Source of the DNA: Palsa-870 sp035937155
GTDB lineage: Bacteria; Chloroflexota; Dormibacteria; Dormibacterales; Dormibacteraceae
DNA length: 64,000 bases
Direction: 5' to 3'
Assembly (NCBI GenBank): GCA_035937155.1
Contig: DASYVJ010000096.1
Location: forward strand, 1 to 64,000
This document shows positions 41,316 to 50,283 of this stretch, in pieces (the stretch's first letter is position 1; each line of letters opens with the position of its first letter). Below the pieces are notes generated by a model, which ran no database searches, was not told the DNA's origin, and saw only the letters and a program-made list of their open reading frames with translations. The position numbers and the translations under genes were made by a program.

Positions 41316-41834
41316 ATGGATCTCGAAGAGGAGATGTCTCCCGCCGACGTCGTGCTGCTCATGAGCTCGGTACCCGAGCGCATCGGCGATCTCGTCTACG
41401 GGCTGGACGAGGCGCGGCTGCGGTATCGCCATGGGCCGGCATTCCCCACCCTGGGCGGCCTGATCGGGCACCTGCTCGACTCCGGAACCAAAGTGGACGG
41501 GCTCATCCGGCATGCGCACCTCGACGGCGTTGCCACGGCAGACGTGCGAGCCACCATCGACCCCAGCCACGACGGCGAGCTCGAGCGTCCGCTGCAGGAG
41601 GCGCTCGAGGACTTCGCCCGCGTGCGCCGCAGGACGGTCGATCTGCTGCACGGCTGGGGCAAGAGCGAGTGGGACCGCAAGCTCAAGGACCCCCGGGCCG
41701 GGGAGGTCACGCTGCTGGACGTGTGCCGCATGGTGGCGCGGCACGAGATCGCCCACATCGCCCAGATCCGCAACCTGACGGCGCTGCTCCCGGAGCCCCA
41801 GGATCTCGGTCCGGCCCGCCCCATGGTGGAGTAG
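41316..41834 (+). CDS. DinB-like four-helix metalloenzyme
   Basis: A 172-residue protein of the DinB/YfiT fold. The three metal-binding histidines expected in this fold map to GGLIGHLLDSG and RHEIAHIAQIRNL. Such proteins include thiol S-transferases that use mycothiol or bacillithiol. The function here is unknown. ATG 41316 lies just after gctacatactcaggtgag. The open frame extends upstream to 41280, within the divergent gene. Confidence 0.78.
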   Translation: MDLEEEMSPADVVLLMSSVPERIGDLVYGLDEARLRYRHGPAFPTLGGLIGHLLDSGTKVDGLIRHAHLDGVATADVRATIDPSHDGELERPLQEALEDFARVRRRTVDLLHGWGKSEWDRKLKDPRAGEVTLLDVCRMVARHEIAHIAQIRNLTALLPEPQDLGPARPMVE

Positions 41835-41846
41835 GAAGACAATTGG

Positions 41847-42446
41847 GTGGTGTCCGACACACCCGAGGAAGTCCCCTCCCAGGAAATCACTCCACCAGAG
41901 GCCGGCGCCTCGTCGGCCGAACGACCTGCCAAGTCCGGCCGTTCGCGCCGTAAGCGGAAGTCAGGCCGCTCGGAGGGTCGCGCCTCTCAGTTCTGGATGG
42001 TCGTCAGCTCGCCGGATAACTTCCGCAAGACGCGCGAGCACGGATTCACGATCCAGGGTCTCAAGAGCCGGCACCGCCGGCGCGTTGAAACGATGCACGT
42101 CGGCGATCGAATCCTCTACTACGTGACGGGCAGAATGGCGTTTGCCGCAACCGTGACCGTCGCCTCGCCGATGTATGAGGACCACACGCCCATCTGGCGA
42201 TCGGCGCGGCGTGACGAGGACTACCCCTGGCGCGTCCACATCAGGTCGGACATCGTGCTCGAAGACGCCGATTGGGTACCGGCCAAGGAGCTGGCATACC
42301 GCCTCGATTACGTCCGCAAGTGGCCGCCCGAACACTGGACGCTTGCCTTCCAGGGTCACATCCACGCGCTGCCACGCACGGATTTCGGGATCCTCGAAGA
42401 CGAGCTCGCGCGCAGCGCGCGGCGCAGGAGATCCCTGGCCGGCTGA
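41847..42446 (+). CDS. EVE-domain protein
   Basis: A 199-residue protein. A polar, basic N-terminal region (SAERPAKSGRSRRKRKSGRS) precedes an EVE domain of the PUA-like fold (about residues 48-190): FWMVVSSPDNFRKTREHGFT, GDRILYYVTGRMAFAATVTV and WTLAFQGHIHALPRTDF. EVE domains bind modified nucleic acid bases or RNA and also occur in defence loci. There is no nuclease or helicase next to it here. GTG start 13 bases after the DinB gene. Confidence 0.83.
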   Translation: MVSDTPEEVPSQEITPPEAGASSAERPAKSGRSRRKRKSGRSEGRASQFWMVVSSPDNFRKTREHGFTIQGLKSRHRRRVETMHVGDRILYYVTGRMAFAATVTVASPMYEDHTPIWRSARRDEDYPWRVHIRSDIVLEDADWVPAKELAYRLDYVRKWPPEHWTLAFQGHIHALPRTDFGILEDELARSARRRRSLAG

Positions 42447-42464
42447 GAAGGTTGTCGCCCTAGG

Positions 42465-42941
42465 TTGAAGACCCTCAAGCGGATCTACCACTTTCACTTC
42501 GCGAACGAGCGCAGGGAACGTCTCTTTCTTGCCTCGCTCAGCTTCCTCGTGACTTTCGGGATCGTGCGCGGCATCACCCACCTCATCCGAGCCGGCGTCG
42601 GCCCGTTCCATAACGTCTCGAGCGGCGGCCTGCACATCCATCATCTCGTGTGGGGCATCCTCCTACTGCTGATCGTCGGCTACGTCTGGTTGATCGAAGA
42701 AGGCACAGGTTCCAACTGGCTTGCCAGCGTCACCGCGATCGCCTACGGCGTCGGCGCAGCGCTGACCCTCGACGAGTTCGCGCTGTGGCTCAACCTGCAG
42801 GACGTCTACTGGACGGGGCCCGGCCGGGTGAGCATCGACGCGGTGGTGATCTTCGGCGCCGGGCTGTCGATCGGCATCTGGGGCGGGCCCTTCCTACGCG
42901 AAGTGGCAGAACACTTCGTCAGGCGGCAAAAGGCAGCCTGA
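42465..42941 (+). CDS. Four-helix membrane protein
   Basis: A 158-residue integral membrane protein with helices at about residues 22-42, 60-79, 88-108 and 119-138. It has a histidine-rich patch (LHIHHLVWG) in the second helix, which might bind metal. No family was recognised. TTG start 19 bases after the EVE gene, same strand. Confidence 0.65.
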   Translation: MKTLKRIYHFHFANERRERLFLASLSFLVTFGIVRGITHLIRAGVGPFHNVSSGGLHIHHLVWGILLLLIVGYVWLIEEGTGSNWLASVTAIAYGVGAALTLDEFALWLNLQDVYWTGPGRVSIDAVVIFGAGLSIGIWGGPFLREVAEHFVRRQKAA

Positions 42942-42987
42942 CGAGTGTCACAAAGGCAGCACCAGCGGTGCTTCTCTTGTAGTGGGC

Positions 42988-43521
42988 ATGAATCTCGGAG
43001 TGAGACCGGTGGCGAGCGTCCGTCCTGACGACGAGTCGTTCGAAGCCCTGTTCACAGCCGAATATGGTCGGGTGGCGGGCATCGCCAACCGTGTGCTCGC
43101 GGACCCGCACGAGGCTGAAGACGTGGCGCAGGAGGTCTTCATCGACTTCCACCGTCTCCACTCGGCAAGTGCCCAGTACGCGCCGGCCTGGCTGCACCGC
43201 GCGGCCGCGCACGCCGCGCTCAACCGCCTGCGCGGCGCCCGGCGCCGGCAGCGGCGCGAGGTGGCACAGGCCGCCGAGGACACGGATCGAACCGTCGATC
43301 CGCAAAAGCTCCTCGAGGTGAGCGAGGACCGCCGCGAGCTACGTCAGGCCCTCGCCCGCTTGGCGCCCAAGCCCGCAGCGGTGCTCGTGCTCCGCGCGAG
43401 CGGTCTCAGCTATGCGGAAGTCGCCCAGGCGCTCGGCGTCGGTATTGGTCAGGTCGGAACACTGTTAAGGCGCGCGGAAGCCGCGCTGCGCAAGGAGGTC
43501 GTTCGTGGCACATCTATCTGA
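42988..43521 (+). CDS. ECF sigma-70 family RNA polymerase sigma factor
   Basis: A 177-residue sigma factor with region 2 motifs GIANRVLADPHEAEDVAQEV and FIDFHRLHSASAQYAPAWLH, and region 4 motifs RASGLSYAEVAQALGVGIGQ and VGTLLRRAEAALRKE. The ATG at 42988 is preferred over a GTG at 42982. It overlaps the anti-sigma gene by 17 bases. It is the fourth ECF sigma in the window, which points to an organism rich in ECF regulation. Confidence 0.87.
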   Translation: MNLGVRPVASVRPDDESFEALFTAEYGRVAGIANRVLADPHEAEDVAQEVFIDFHRLHSASAQYAPAWLHRAAAHAALNRLRGARRRQRREVAQAAEDTDRTVDPQKLLEVSEDRRELRQALARLAPKPAAVLVLRASGLSYAEVAQALGVGIGQVGTLLRRAEAALRKEVVRGTSI

Positions 43522-44602
43522 GGGAACGCTGCGCCGGATGGTCGACGAGCCGGAGGCTCACGGCGGCGACGCGCGCCATTTCGAAACCTGCGCCGAGTGC
43601 CAGGCCCGGTACAAGACCGTGGCCGCCGACGCTCGCGCCATCACCAGCCTGCTGGCCGCGCCCGAGCTCAAGCTCGACGTCGCGTCCGCTTTCAACCGTG
43701 TGCGGAGCGCACCTGCCGCGCGCCCGAGGTTCGGGTTCCGGCTCCCGGTGGTCCGGCCCGGCTCTCGTCCGATGGTGCTCGCCTTCGCGGCAGCAGTTGC
43801 GGCCATCGCATTGCTCGCGACCGCGATCGCGGAAGACAAGAACACCTTCACGCCTCAAACGCTCACGCCTGTCCCGGTGACGATGGCTGACATGGAGTCG
43901 CTGTCCCAGCTCAGCGCCTACGGGACCGTCTCGTGGACGAAGCAGCCGCAGCTGCAGGTGGTCACCAGCGCAGCGGAGGCGAAGACCATCTCCGGCTTGC
44001 AGGTACCGGCTGTCGCCGATCTGCCGGCAGGCGTCTCAACGACCGTGACATACGCGGCTATGCCGCAAGCGGTTGCGGTCTTCACGTTCAGCAAGGACAA
44101 GGCAGCCGCTGCCGCAGCGCAGGCCGGCAAGACGCTGCCCGCGCTCCCGGCGGGTATGGAGGGCGCGCAGCTCACCGTGACGGTTGGTCCAGCGGTGGCT
44201 GAGATCTACGGCAACATGAACAAGCCGGCGGCTTCCTCGGACATCAGCCAGCTCGGCCTGCCTCAGCTGGTCGTCGCGGCAACGACTGCGCCCGTGGCCA
44301 CCTCGTCGCAGGTGACCGTGAAGCAGCTCGAGGACTACCTGATCGCTCAGCCCGGCATCTCGGCCGAGCTGAAAGCGGCGATCAAGGCGATCGGCGATCC
44401 CAGCACGACGCTGCCGGTCCCGATCCCGGTCCAGTTCGCGACATCGTCATCCGTGACGGTCCAGGGCGTCCAGGGCATCGCGCTTGGCGACAACACCGGC
44501 GTCGGCGCCGGGGTGATCTGGGTCAAGAACGGCGTCGTCTACGGGGTCGTCGGAACGATCAAGAAATCAGATGCAGAAGACATCGCTAACCATTTGACCT
44601 GA
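43505..44602 (+). CDS. Zinc-type anti-sigma factor with membrane anchor
   Basis: A 365-residue protein. The N-terminal zinc motif HFETCAEC (residues about 25-32) matches the HxxxCxxC anti-sigma signature, and the membrane helix is at about residues 80-100 (PMVLAFAAAVAAIALLATAI). The extracytoplasmic part repeats the hydrophobic strands typical of DUF4367-like sensors. The GTG lies inside the sigma gene, giving tight coupling. It should hold the neighbouring ECF sigma until a signal releases it. Confidence 0.83.
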   Translation: MAHLSEGTLRRMVDEPEAHGGDARHFETCAECQARYKTVAADARAITSLLAAPELKLDVASAFNRVRSAPAARPRFGFRLPVVRPGSRPMVLAFAAAVAAIALLATAIAEDKNTFTPQTLTPVPVTMADMESLSQLSAYGTVSWTKQPQLQVVTSAAEAKTISGLQVPAVADLPAGVSTTVTYAAMPQAVAVFTFSKDKAAAAAAQAGKTLPALPAGMEGAQLTVTVGPAVAEIYGNMNKPAASSDISQLGLPQLVVAATTAPVATSSQVTVKQLEDYLIAQPGISAELKAAIKAIGDPSTTLPVPIPVQFATSSSVTVQGVQGIALGDNTGVGAGVIWVKNGVVYGVVGTIKKSDAEDIANHLT

Positions 44603-44625
44603 GCAGGCGTTATAGCCTGCACTCA

Positions 44626-45588
44626 GTGGCAGACGTAATAGAAGAGACAAAAGCGGCCGCTCCGGAACGGGCGGCCGCTGCGACTCATCCGGCGATCCAG
44701 ACCGTCAACCTCTCGAAGCGATTCGGGCGCACGGTCGCGCTCGCCGGCCTCTCGATGACGGTTCCGCGCGGCGAGGTGTTCGGGTTCCTCGGTCCGAACG
44801 GAGCGGGCAAGACAACATCGGTGAAGCTTCTGCTCGGGCTCCTGAAGCCAACCTCAGGCGAAGCCTGGTTGCTCGGCCGCCCGATCGGCGACCTGCAGAC
44901 CCGGCGCCGGATCGGCTACCTGCCCGAGCTCTTCCGTTACCAGGGCTGGCTGACGGCCCGCGAAGTCCTCGCCCTGCACTGCGAGCTCGCGCCGCTGCCG
45001 CGCGCGAGCTGGAACGACGAGATCACGACGGCACTCGAGACGGTCGGCCTGACGGATCGCGCCAAGGATCGAGTGAGCACGTTTTCTAAAGGCATGCAGC
45101 AGAGGCTCGGCCTCGGCGCTGCGCTGCTCGGCGAGCCGGAGCTCGTCTTTCTCGACGAGCCGACGTCGGCCCTCGATCCGGTCGGACGGCATGATGTCCG
45201 CGAGATCATTCGCGGCCTGGCCTCTCGAGGCACGGCGGTGTTTCTCAACTCGCACCTGCTCAGCGAAGTCGAGCAGGTGTGCGACCGCGTCGCTGTGGTT
45301 GACCACGGCCGCGTGATCGCCTCGGGGACGATGGACGAGCTGCTCAGCGGGACGGCTGTCAAGGTTCGGGTGGAGGGCCTCGACGCCGCCGCCAAGGTCA
45401 AGCTCTCGACCTTCGGAGATATCGACGATGAGGGCGACCAGCTCACATTCACGAAGCTCAAGGCGGATCGCGTGCCTGACCTGGTGTCGGCGATCATCGC
45501 GCTTGGCGGCCGTGTCTATGAGGTCGCGCCTCGGCACCAGACCCTGGAAGACCGCTTCCTTCAACTGCTCGAGGAAGAAGAGAAGTAA
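44626..45588 (+). CDS. ABC transporter ATP-binding protein
   Basis: A 320-residue ATPase of an ABC-2-type exporter. Walker A GPNGAGKTTS, the Q-loop region YLPELFRY, signature-like FSKGMQQRLGLGAALL, Walker B LVFLDEPTSALDP and the H-loop NSHLLSEVEQ are all present. A C-terminal extension of about 90 residues follows, as in CcmA/DrrA-like subunits. GTG start. Its stop overlaps the permease ATG (TAATG), forming a two-gene exporter operon. The substrate is not evident. Confidence 0.9.
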   Translation: MADVIEETKAAAPERAAAATHPAIQTVNLSKRFGRTVALAGLSMTVPRGEVFGFLGPNGAGKTTSVKLLLGLLKPTSGEAWLLGRPIGDLQTRRRIGYLPELFRYQGWLTAREVLALHCELAPLPRASWNDEITTALETVGLTDRAKDRVSTFSKGMQQRLGLGAALLGEPELVFLDEPTSALDPVGRHDVREIIRGLASRGTAVFLNSHLLSEVEQVCDRVAVVDHGRVIASGTMDELLSGTAVKVRVEGLDAAAKVKLSTFGDIDDEGDQLTFTKLKADRVPDLVSAIIALGGRVYEVAPRHQTLEDRFLQLLEEEEK

Positions 45589-46451
45589 TGCCTCCAGTCC
45601 TGGTCATCGCAAGGCTCACGATCCAGGAAACGTCCCGCCGGCGCCTGATCCTCGCGCTGGTGATCCTCACGCTGATCGTCGTCGGATTCTCAGCGTGGGG
45701 ATTTAACAAGATCACGACGGTGACCAACTCTGCCGGCGCGACTCTTCCACCCGAGCAGGTTGCGCTGATCACCTCGCAGCTGCTCATCGTCGTCACGTTC
45801 ATGTACAGCGGAGTGCTGGCCCTGAGCGCGGCAGTCGTCGCCGGACCGCTGATCTCGGGCGAGGTCGAGAGCGGTCTTCTGCTCTCGATGCTGGCCCGGC
45901 CCGTGCGTCGCAGAGAGGTCGTGATCGGCAAGTGGCTGGGACTGGGGGTCCTGATCGCGATCTACGCGGCCGGCTCGGCGTTTCTCGAGCTTGCCGCGGT
46001 CGATTGGGCGACCGGCTACCTGCCGCCGCACCCGATCCAACTGATGCTTTACGTAGGGGCGGAAGGCCTCGTGCTCCTCTCCCTCGGCCTGGCCCTGTCG
46101 ACGCGACTTTCGGGCATCACGGGCGGAGTCATCGCGCTCGTCGCCTGGCTGATGGGTTGGATCGCGGGCGTCGTCGGGGACGTCGGTATCGGGCTGCAGA
46201 ACCAGGCGGTGGAGAACGTCGGGGTGATCAGCCGTTTGCTGCTGCCGACCGATGGCCTGTGGCGCGGCGCCATCTATGCGATGGAGCCGGACGCTTTCCT
46301 TGCCACGATGCGAGCCGCGGGCACCGTGGCTCGCGCCAACCCGTTTGCCGCGGTGGATCCGCCGCCGATCACCTTTCTCGCCTGGGTCGTGATCTGGTTC
46401 GCGTTAATGCTGGCGCTGAGCATCTGGAGCTTCCGCACGAGGGAGATCTAA
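45588..46451 (+). CDS. ABC-2 family transporter permease
   Basis: A 287-residue permease with six hydrophobic segments. The conserved ABC-2 loop GPLISGEVESGLLLSMLARPVRR lies near residue 95. Its ATG overlaps the ATPase stop by one base. It forms the membrane part of the exporter with the upstream ATPase. A REP-like palindrome (46480-46551) separates its end from the convergent glutamate dehydrogenase gene. Confidence 0.88.
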   Translation: MPPVLVIARLTIQETSRRRLILALVILTLIVVGFSAWGFNKITTVTNSAGATLPPEQVALITSQLLIVVTFMYSGVLALSAAVVAGPLISGEVESGLLLSMLARPVRRREVVIGKWLGLGVLIAIYAAGSAFLELAAVDWATGYLPPHPIQLMLYVGAEGLVLLSLGLALSTRLSGITGGVIALVAWLMGWIAGVVGDVGIGLQNQAVENVGVISRLLLPTDGLWRGAIYAMEPDAFLATMRAAGTVARANPFAAVDPPPITFLAWVVIWFALMLALSIWSFRTREI

Positions 46452-46479
46452 GCAATTGCATGGCAGCAGGCCGGCTAAT

Positions 46480-46551
46480 CCCCTCCCCCGTCAGGGGGCA
46501 ATCAGTAAGTCCCATCCTCATCGCCGCTTTGCGCGCAGGGCTAGAGTGGGG
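46480..46551. repeat. REP-like palindrome with a nested 38-base insert, copy 1
   Basis: CCCCTCCCCC-gtca-GGGGG, then a segment starting caatcagtaagtcccatcc and ending gccgctttgcgcgca, then the REP tail gggctagagtgggggg. The same inserted segment occurs at 55202-55273 with three or four base changes. It lies between convergent genes and may also terminate transcription. Confidence 0.75.
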
Positions 46552-46560
46552 GGCGGCGCC

Positions 46561-47832
46561 CTACGGGTATAACCCCCGTTCCCGAGTCGCGCCCGCCACG
46601 CGTGACACCGCCCGGCAGTACGCCGCCATGCGCATGTCCAACTTTTTCTCGAGCTTCGTCTTGAGGACTTCCGAGAATGCCCGCGAAAGAATCGCCTTCA
46701 GCTTCTGGTTCACCTCGTGCTCGGACCAGAAGAACGACTGCAGGTCCTGCACCCACTCGAAGTAGGAAACCGTGACGCCGCCGGCGTTCGCGAGGATGTC
46801 CGGCACGACGAAGATGTCACGCTCGCGAAAGATCGCGTCGGCCTCTGGCGTGGTTGGTCCATTCGCGCCCTCGACGATGAGCTTCGCCTTCACTTCGCGG
46901 GCATTGCGTGATGTGAGTTGATTGCCGATGGCGGCGGGCACGAGTAGATCGCAATCCACCGTTAGCAGTTCCTGGTTGCCGATCTCCTGCGCGCCCGGAA
47001 ATCCTTTCAGCGTCTTCTCGCGCGCTCGATATTCGAGCACCCGCTTGATCGAAAGTCCCAGCGGGTTGTAGATGCCGCCGTAGTCCTCTGATACCGCGAC
47101 GATGGTGCAGCCCGACTCCTCGAGGAGCTTCGCGCTGATGCTCCCGACGTTGCCGAAGCCCTGCACCGCGACACGAGTCTGGTGTGGCAACCGGCCGAGG
47201 TGCTCGAGCGCGGCCATCGCACAAATCGTCACGCCACGTCCGGTGGCCTCGATGCGGCCGAGCGAGCCGCCGACTTCGATCGGCTTGCCGGTCACGGAGG
47301 CTGGCGCGGAATAGCCGAGATGCATTGAAAGCGTGTCCATGATCCAGGCCATCGTCTGGCCGTCGGTGTTCACGTCAGGCGCGGGGATGTCGCGGTCCGC
47401 GCCGATGAGGATCGAGATCTCAGTTGCGAACCGGCGCGTCATGTGCTCGAGCTCGTTGAGCGAAAGCACTTTCGGGTTGACGATGATGCCGCCTTTTGCG
47501 CCGCCGAACGGGATGTTGACGACAGCGCATTTCCACGTCATCCACATGGCCAACGCCTTGACCTCGTTCAGCGAGACATCGGGGTGATAGCGGATGCCGC
47601 CCTTGGCCGGACCGCGGTTGATGTTGTGCTGCACGCGGTAGCCGGTGAACATGCGCAGATGCTGGTCGTCCATCTTCACCGGGAAGTTGCAAGTGAACTC
47701 GCGCTGCACCTCGCGTAGAACCTCGCGCAGCCACGGTTCGAGCTTGATGATCTCTGCCGCGTCGTCGAACTGTGACTGCGCGGTTCTCCACTCGTCCGCT
47801 TCAACGGCTGCCTTGACCTGGGTGGCGCTCAC
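46561..47832 (-). CDS. Glutamate dehydrogenase (Glu/Leu/Phe/Val family)
   Basis: A 423-residue hexameric NAD(P)-dependent amino-acid dehydrogenase. GPAKGGIRYHPDVSLNEVKA and VNIPFGGAKGGI carry the substrate-binding lysines. The Rossmann region has VAVQGFGNVGSISAKLLEES. This is the usual length and layout of catabolic or anabolic glutamate dehydrogenase. The cofactor is not certain: the residue after VSEDYGG gives no clear NADP signal. The ATG overlaps the stop of the TPP-dependent enzyme gene (ATGA), so the two are co-translated. Confidence 0.9.
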   Translation of the reverse strand: MSATQVKAAVEADEWRTAQSQFDDAAEIIKLEPWLREVLREVQREFTCNFPVKMDDQHLRMFTGYRVQHNINRGPAKGGIRYHPDVSLNEVKALAMWMTWKCAVVNIPFGGAKGGIIVNPKVLSLNELEHMTRRFATEISILIGADRDIPAPDVNTDGQTMAWIMDTLSMHLGYSAPASVTGKPIEVGGSLGRIEATGRGVTICAMAALEHLGRLPHQTRVAVQGFGNVGSISAKLLEESGCTIVAVSEDYGGIYNPLGLSIKRVLEYRAREKTLKGFPGAQEIGNQELLTVDCDLLVPAAIGNQLTSRNAREVKAKLIVEGANGPTTPEADAIFRERDIFVVPDILANAGGVTVSYFEWVQDLQSFFWSEHEVNQKLKAILSRAFSEVLKTKLEKKLDMRMAAYCRAVSRVAGATRERGLYP

Positions 47833-49457
47833 ATCAGGACAGATGATCGCGGATATTCCGCGTCCGGATCACAGATAACGTTGATGCACGCCGGCAGCCC
47901 CGACTTGAACGCGCGTTCGATGGCCCGTCGGATCTCGTCGGGACGGTCTACGAGCTCGCCGTACCCTCCCAGGGCCTCGACGACCTTGTCGTACCGGGTC
48001 CGGTTGCCGAGGTCGGCGGCGATGCTCATCCCGAGCATGCTCTGCATCGGGTGCTTCTCCAGCGCCCAGATGCCGTTGTTGCCCACTACGCACACGACCG
48101 GGATGCGATGCCGGACCATGGTGTCGAACTCCATCGCGGAGAAACCAATGGCTCCATCGCCTGAGAGCAGGAGTACCTGGCGGTCGGGGTGGGCGAGCTT
48201 GGCGGCCATCGCGTAGCCTGGCCCCGAGCCCAGGCAGCCAAATGGCCCCGGATCGATCCAGAGCCCCGGCCTGGGACGCTCCAGCAGGCGACCGGCAAAG
48301 GATATGAAGTCGCCGCCATCGCCGACCAGGATCGCGTCCGGGTCACTGAAGCGGTCCACCTCGGCGATCAGCCGAGCCGGATGCACCGGCGACGAGTCGG
48401 ACCCAGTCATCGCCTCGTCGCGCTTGCGCGATGACGCCTCCGCCTCGCGCAGCCTCCCCAACCACGAGACGCGTTCGGAGGTACCGCCGACCGCCTCTAC
48501 CAGCGCCGACAGCGCGGCCTTCAGGTCGCCGTAGATCGCAACATCAGGTGCCCTGTTTTTGCGATGGTTGTCGACGTCGATGTAGACCAGGCGCGCGCCT
48601 TCCGCGAAGACGGGCGGCTGCCCATAGTTCAGACGGAAATCGAGCAGCGCACCTACGACGACGATGAGGTCGGCTTCGCCAAGCGCCGGTCCACGCGCAC
48701 GCGGGAAGAACAGTGGATGGCCCGGAGGCAGCATTCCTCGCGCCATGCCGTTGACCGAAAGCGGCAGGTGCGCCACCTCGACCAGCTCTTTGAGCTCGGC
48801 CTCCGCATGCGCCCACCACACGCTGCCGCCCGCAATCACCGCCGGCCGCTCCGCCTCGCGGATCAATCTTGCGGCTTGCTGGACCAGGTCCGGATCCGGT
48901 GGCGGGCCCAGGTCAGGCGTCAGGTGCTCGGTCGCCTCCGGTATGTCCGCGGCCCCAAAGAAGACGTCGAGCGGGATGTCCATGAACGCTGGGCCGGTGC
49001 GCCGGCTGAGCGCCGCTCGCATGCACTCCGCTGCCACCGGGTAAGCCTCCTCCGGTGACGCTAGCGTTACGGCCTTCTTGGTCAGGCTCCGCACGACCTC
49101 GAGGTGGTCCATCTCCTGCAGCGACCCCATACCCCACCTCGCCACCGGCGCGCGCCCGCCGATGACGAACATCGGGCTGTCGCCCGACTGCGCCTGGGCG
49201 AGCGCCGACGCCGAGTTGGTCACCCCAGGCCCGGCGGTAACCGCCGCGACTCCGACCTGTCGGGTGACCTTCGCCCAACCCTCGGCCGCAAACGCGGCGG
49301 ACTGCTCGTGACGCACATCGATGATGCGGATGCCGTGCTCGGTCGCGCCGGTGAGGATGGGCCAGATGTGACCGCCGTTCAGGGTGAAGAGATGACTGAC
49401 GCCGGCGCGTTTGAGCGCCAGGGCGATTAGCTCGCCGGCATTGGCCGAGTCGCTCAT
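47829..49457 (-). CDS. TPP-dependent enzyme, acetolactate synthase-like
   Basis: A 542-residue enzyme of the AHAS/oxalyl-CoA decarboxylase fold. The catalytic glutamate lies in DVRHEQSAAFAAEGWA, and the TPP motif runs from GDGAIGFSAMEFDTM to VVGNN. The AHAS-specific arrangement is present, but a small regulatory subunit gene is missing and the first domain (LFTLNGGHIWPIL) is closer to carboligases such as 2-hydroxyacyl-CoA lyase or benzoylformate-type enzymes. It is not likely to be the biosynthetic IlvB. It lies between isoaspartyl peptidase and glutamate dehydrogenase genes and shares overlapping codons with both. Confidence 0.82.
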   Translation of the reverse strand: MSDSANAGELIALALKRAGVSHLFTLNGGHIWPILTGATEHGIRIIDVRHEQSAAFAAEGWAKVTRQVGVAAVTAGPGVTNSASALAQAQSGDSPMFVIGGRAPVARWGMGSLQEMDHLEVVRSLTKKAVTLASPEEAYPVAAECMRAALSRRTGPAFMDIPLDVFFGAADIPEATEHLTPDLGPPPDPDLVQQAARLIREAERPAVIAGGSVWWAHAEAELKELVEVAHLPLSVNGMARGMLPPGHPLFFPRARGPALGEADLIVVVGALLDFRLNYGQPPVFAEGARLVYIDVDNHRKNRAPDVAIYGDLKAALSALVEAVGGTSERVSWLGRLREAEASSRKRDEAMTGSDSSPVHPARLIAEVDRFSDPDAILVGDGGDFISFAGRLLERPRPGLWIDPGPFGCLGSGPGYAMAAKLAHPDRQVLLLSGDGAIGFSAMEFDTMVRHRIPVVCVVGNNGIWALEKHPMQSMLGMSIAADLGNRTRYDKVVEALGGYGELVDRPDEIRRAIERAFKSGLPACINVICDPDAEYPRSSVLM

Positions 49458-50278
49458 CAGTGAGCCATGGCGACTGGCATCGCCGGAGTGTTGAATGACG
49501 CTTTGGGCTCGCCCACGCGCCCGATCACGATGACTCCGCCAGAAGCATGCAACGCCTTTTCGAGCAGCACGACCGCTCCGCTCGCGACCGTTCCCGGGTC
49601 CATGCCGCGTTCAAGCTCGACCACCATCAGGCGGGCCAGCCCGAGCCGTATGAAAGCCTCGCCCTGGCCTGTGCCGCACACGGCGCCGAAGAGATCGTCG
49701 GCGTAGAACCCGGCGCCTGGAATCGGCGAGTCGCCGATGCGGCCTGGCAGCTTGCCGCTGATGCCGCCGGTGGAAACCCCGACTGCGAGGCGTCCGTCCG
49801 AATCTCGCGCCACCGCGCCCACGGTGTCGGCGCCGTGCAAGAGCTCCTGGCGCTTGCGATCGGTGATGAAAATCGCCGGGTCGCACATCTCGATCCCATG
49901 CTCGCGCGCGAAGCGTGAGGCTCCGTGGCCGGCCAGCAAGACATGCCTGCCGTCGCGCATGACCTCGAGCGCGAGATCGATCGGGTGACGCACGTCTTTT
50001 AGCCCGGCGACCCCGCCCGCGCGCAGCTCCGCGCCTTCCATCACGCCGGCGTCCAGCTCCACCACACCGTCCAGGTTGAGACACGCCCCGATGCCCGCGT
50101 TGAGGAGAGGCTCGTCTTCCATGAGGCGCACGGCCGCCACGACCGCTGCCAGGGCGCCGTCACCGATCGCAGACCAACCGGCGTCGCGTGCTCGCTCCAC
50201 GGCAGCCTGCCGGAGTGGGCCTTCCCCTTCCGGAACCGGCCCGGCGCCGCCGTGGACGATCAGCGCTGGCCGGGCCAG
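49457..50278 (-). CDS. Isoaspartyl peptidase/L-asparaginase (Ntn hydrolase)
   Basis: A plant-type asparaginase, a threonine Ntn-hydrolase that cuts itself before the catalytic threonine in HGADTVGAVARD (about residue 157). The conserved N-terminal strand ALIVHGGAGPVPEGEG is encoded at about 50266-50219, but no ATG, GTG or TTG lies in frame between it and the upstream stop. The nearest is GTG 50200, which would cut the conserved strand off. A CTG at 50278 is therefore used here as a tentative start. The stop overlaps the ATG of the TPP enzyme gene. Confidence 0.78.
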   Translation of the reverse strand: MARPALIVHGGAGPVPEGEGPLRQAAVERARDAGWSAIGDGALAAVVAAVRLMEDEPLLNAGIGACLNLDGVVELDAGVMEGAELRAGGVAGLKDVRHPIDLALEVMRDGRHVLLAGHGASRFAREHGIEMCDPAIFITDRKRQELLHGADTVGAVARDSDGRLAVGVSTGGISGKLPGRIGDSPIPGAGFYADDLFGAVCGTGQGEAFIRLGLARLMVVELERGMDPGTVASGAVVLLEKALHASGGVIVIGRVGEPKASFNTPAMPVAMAH

Positions 50279-50283
50279 CGCCG

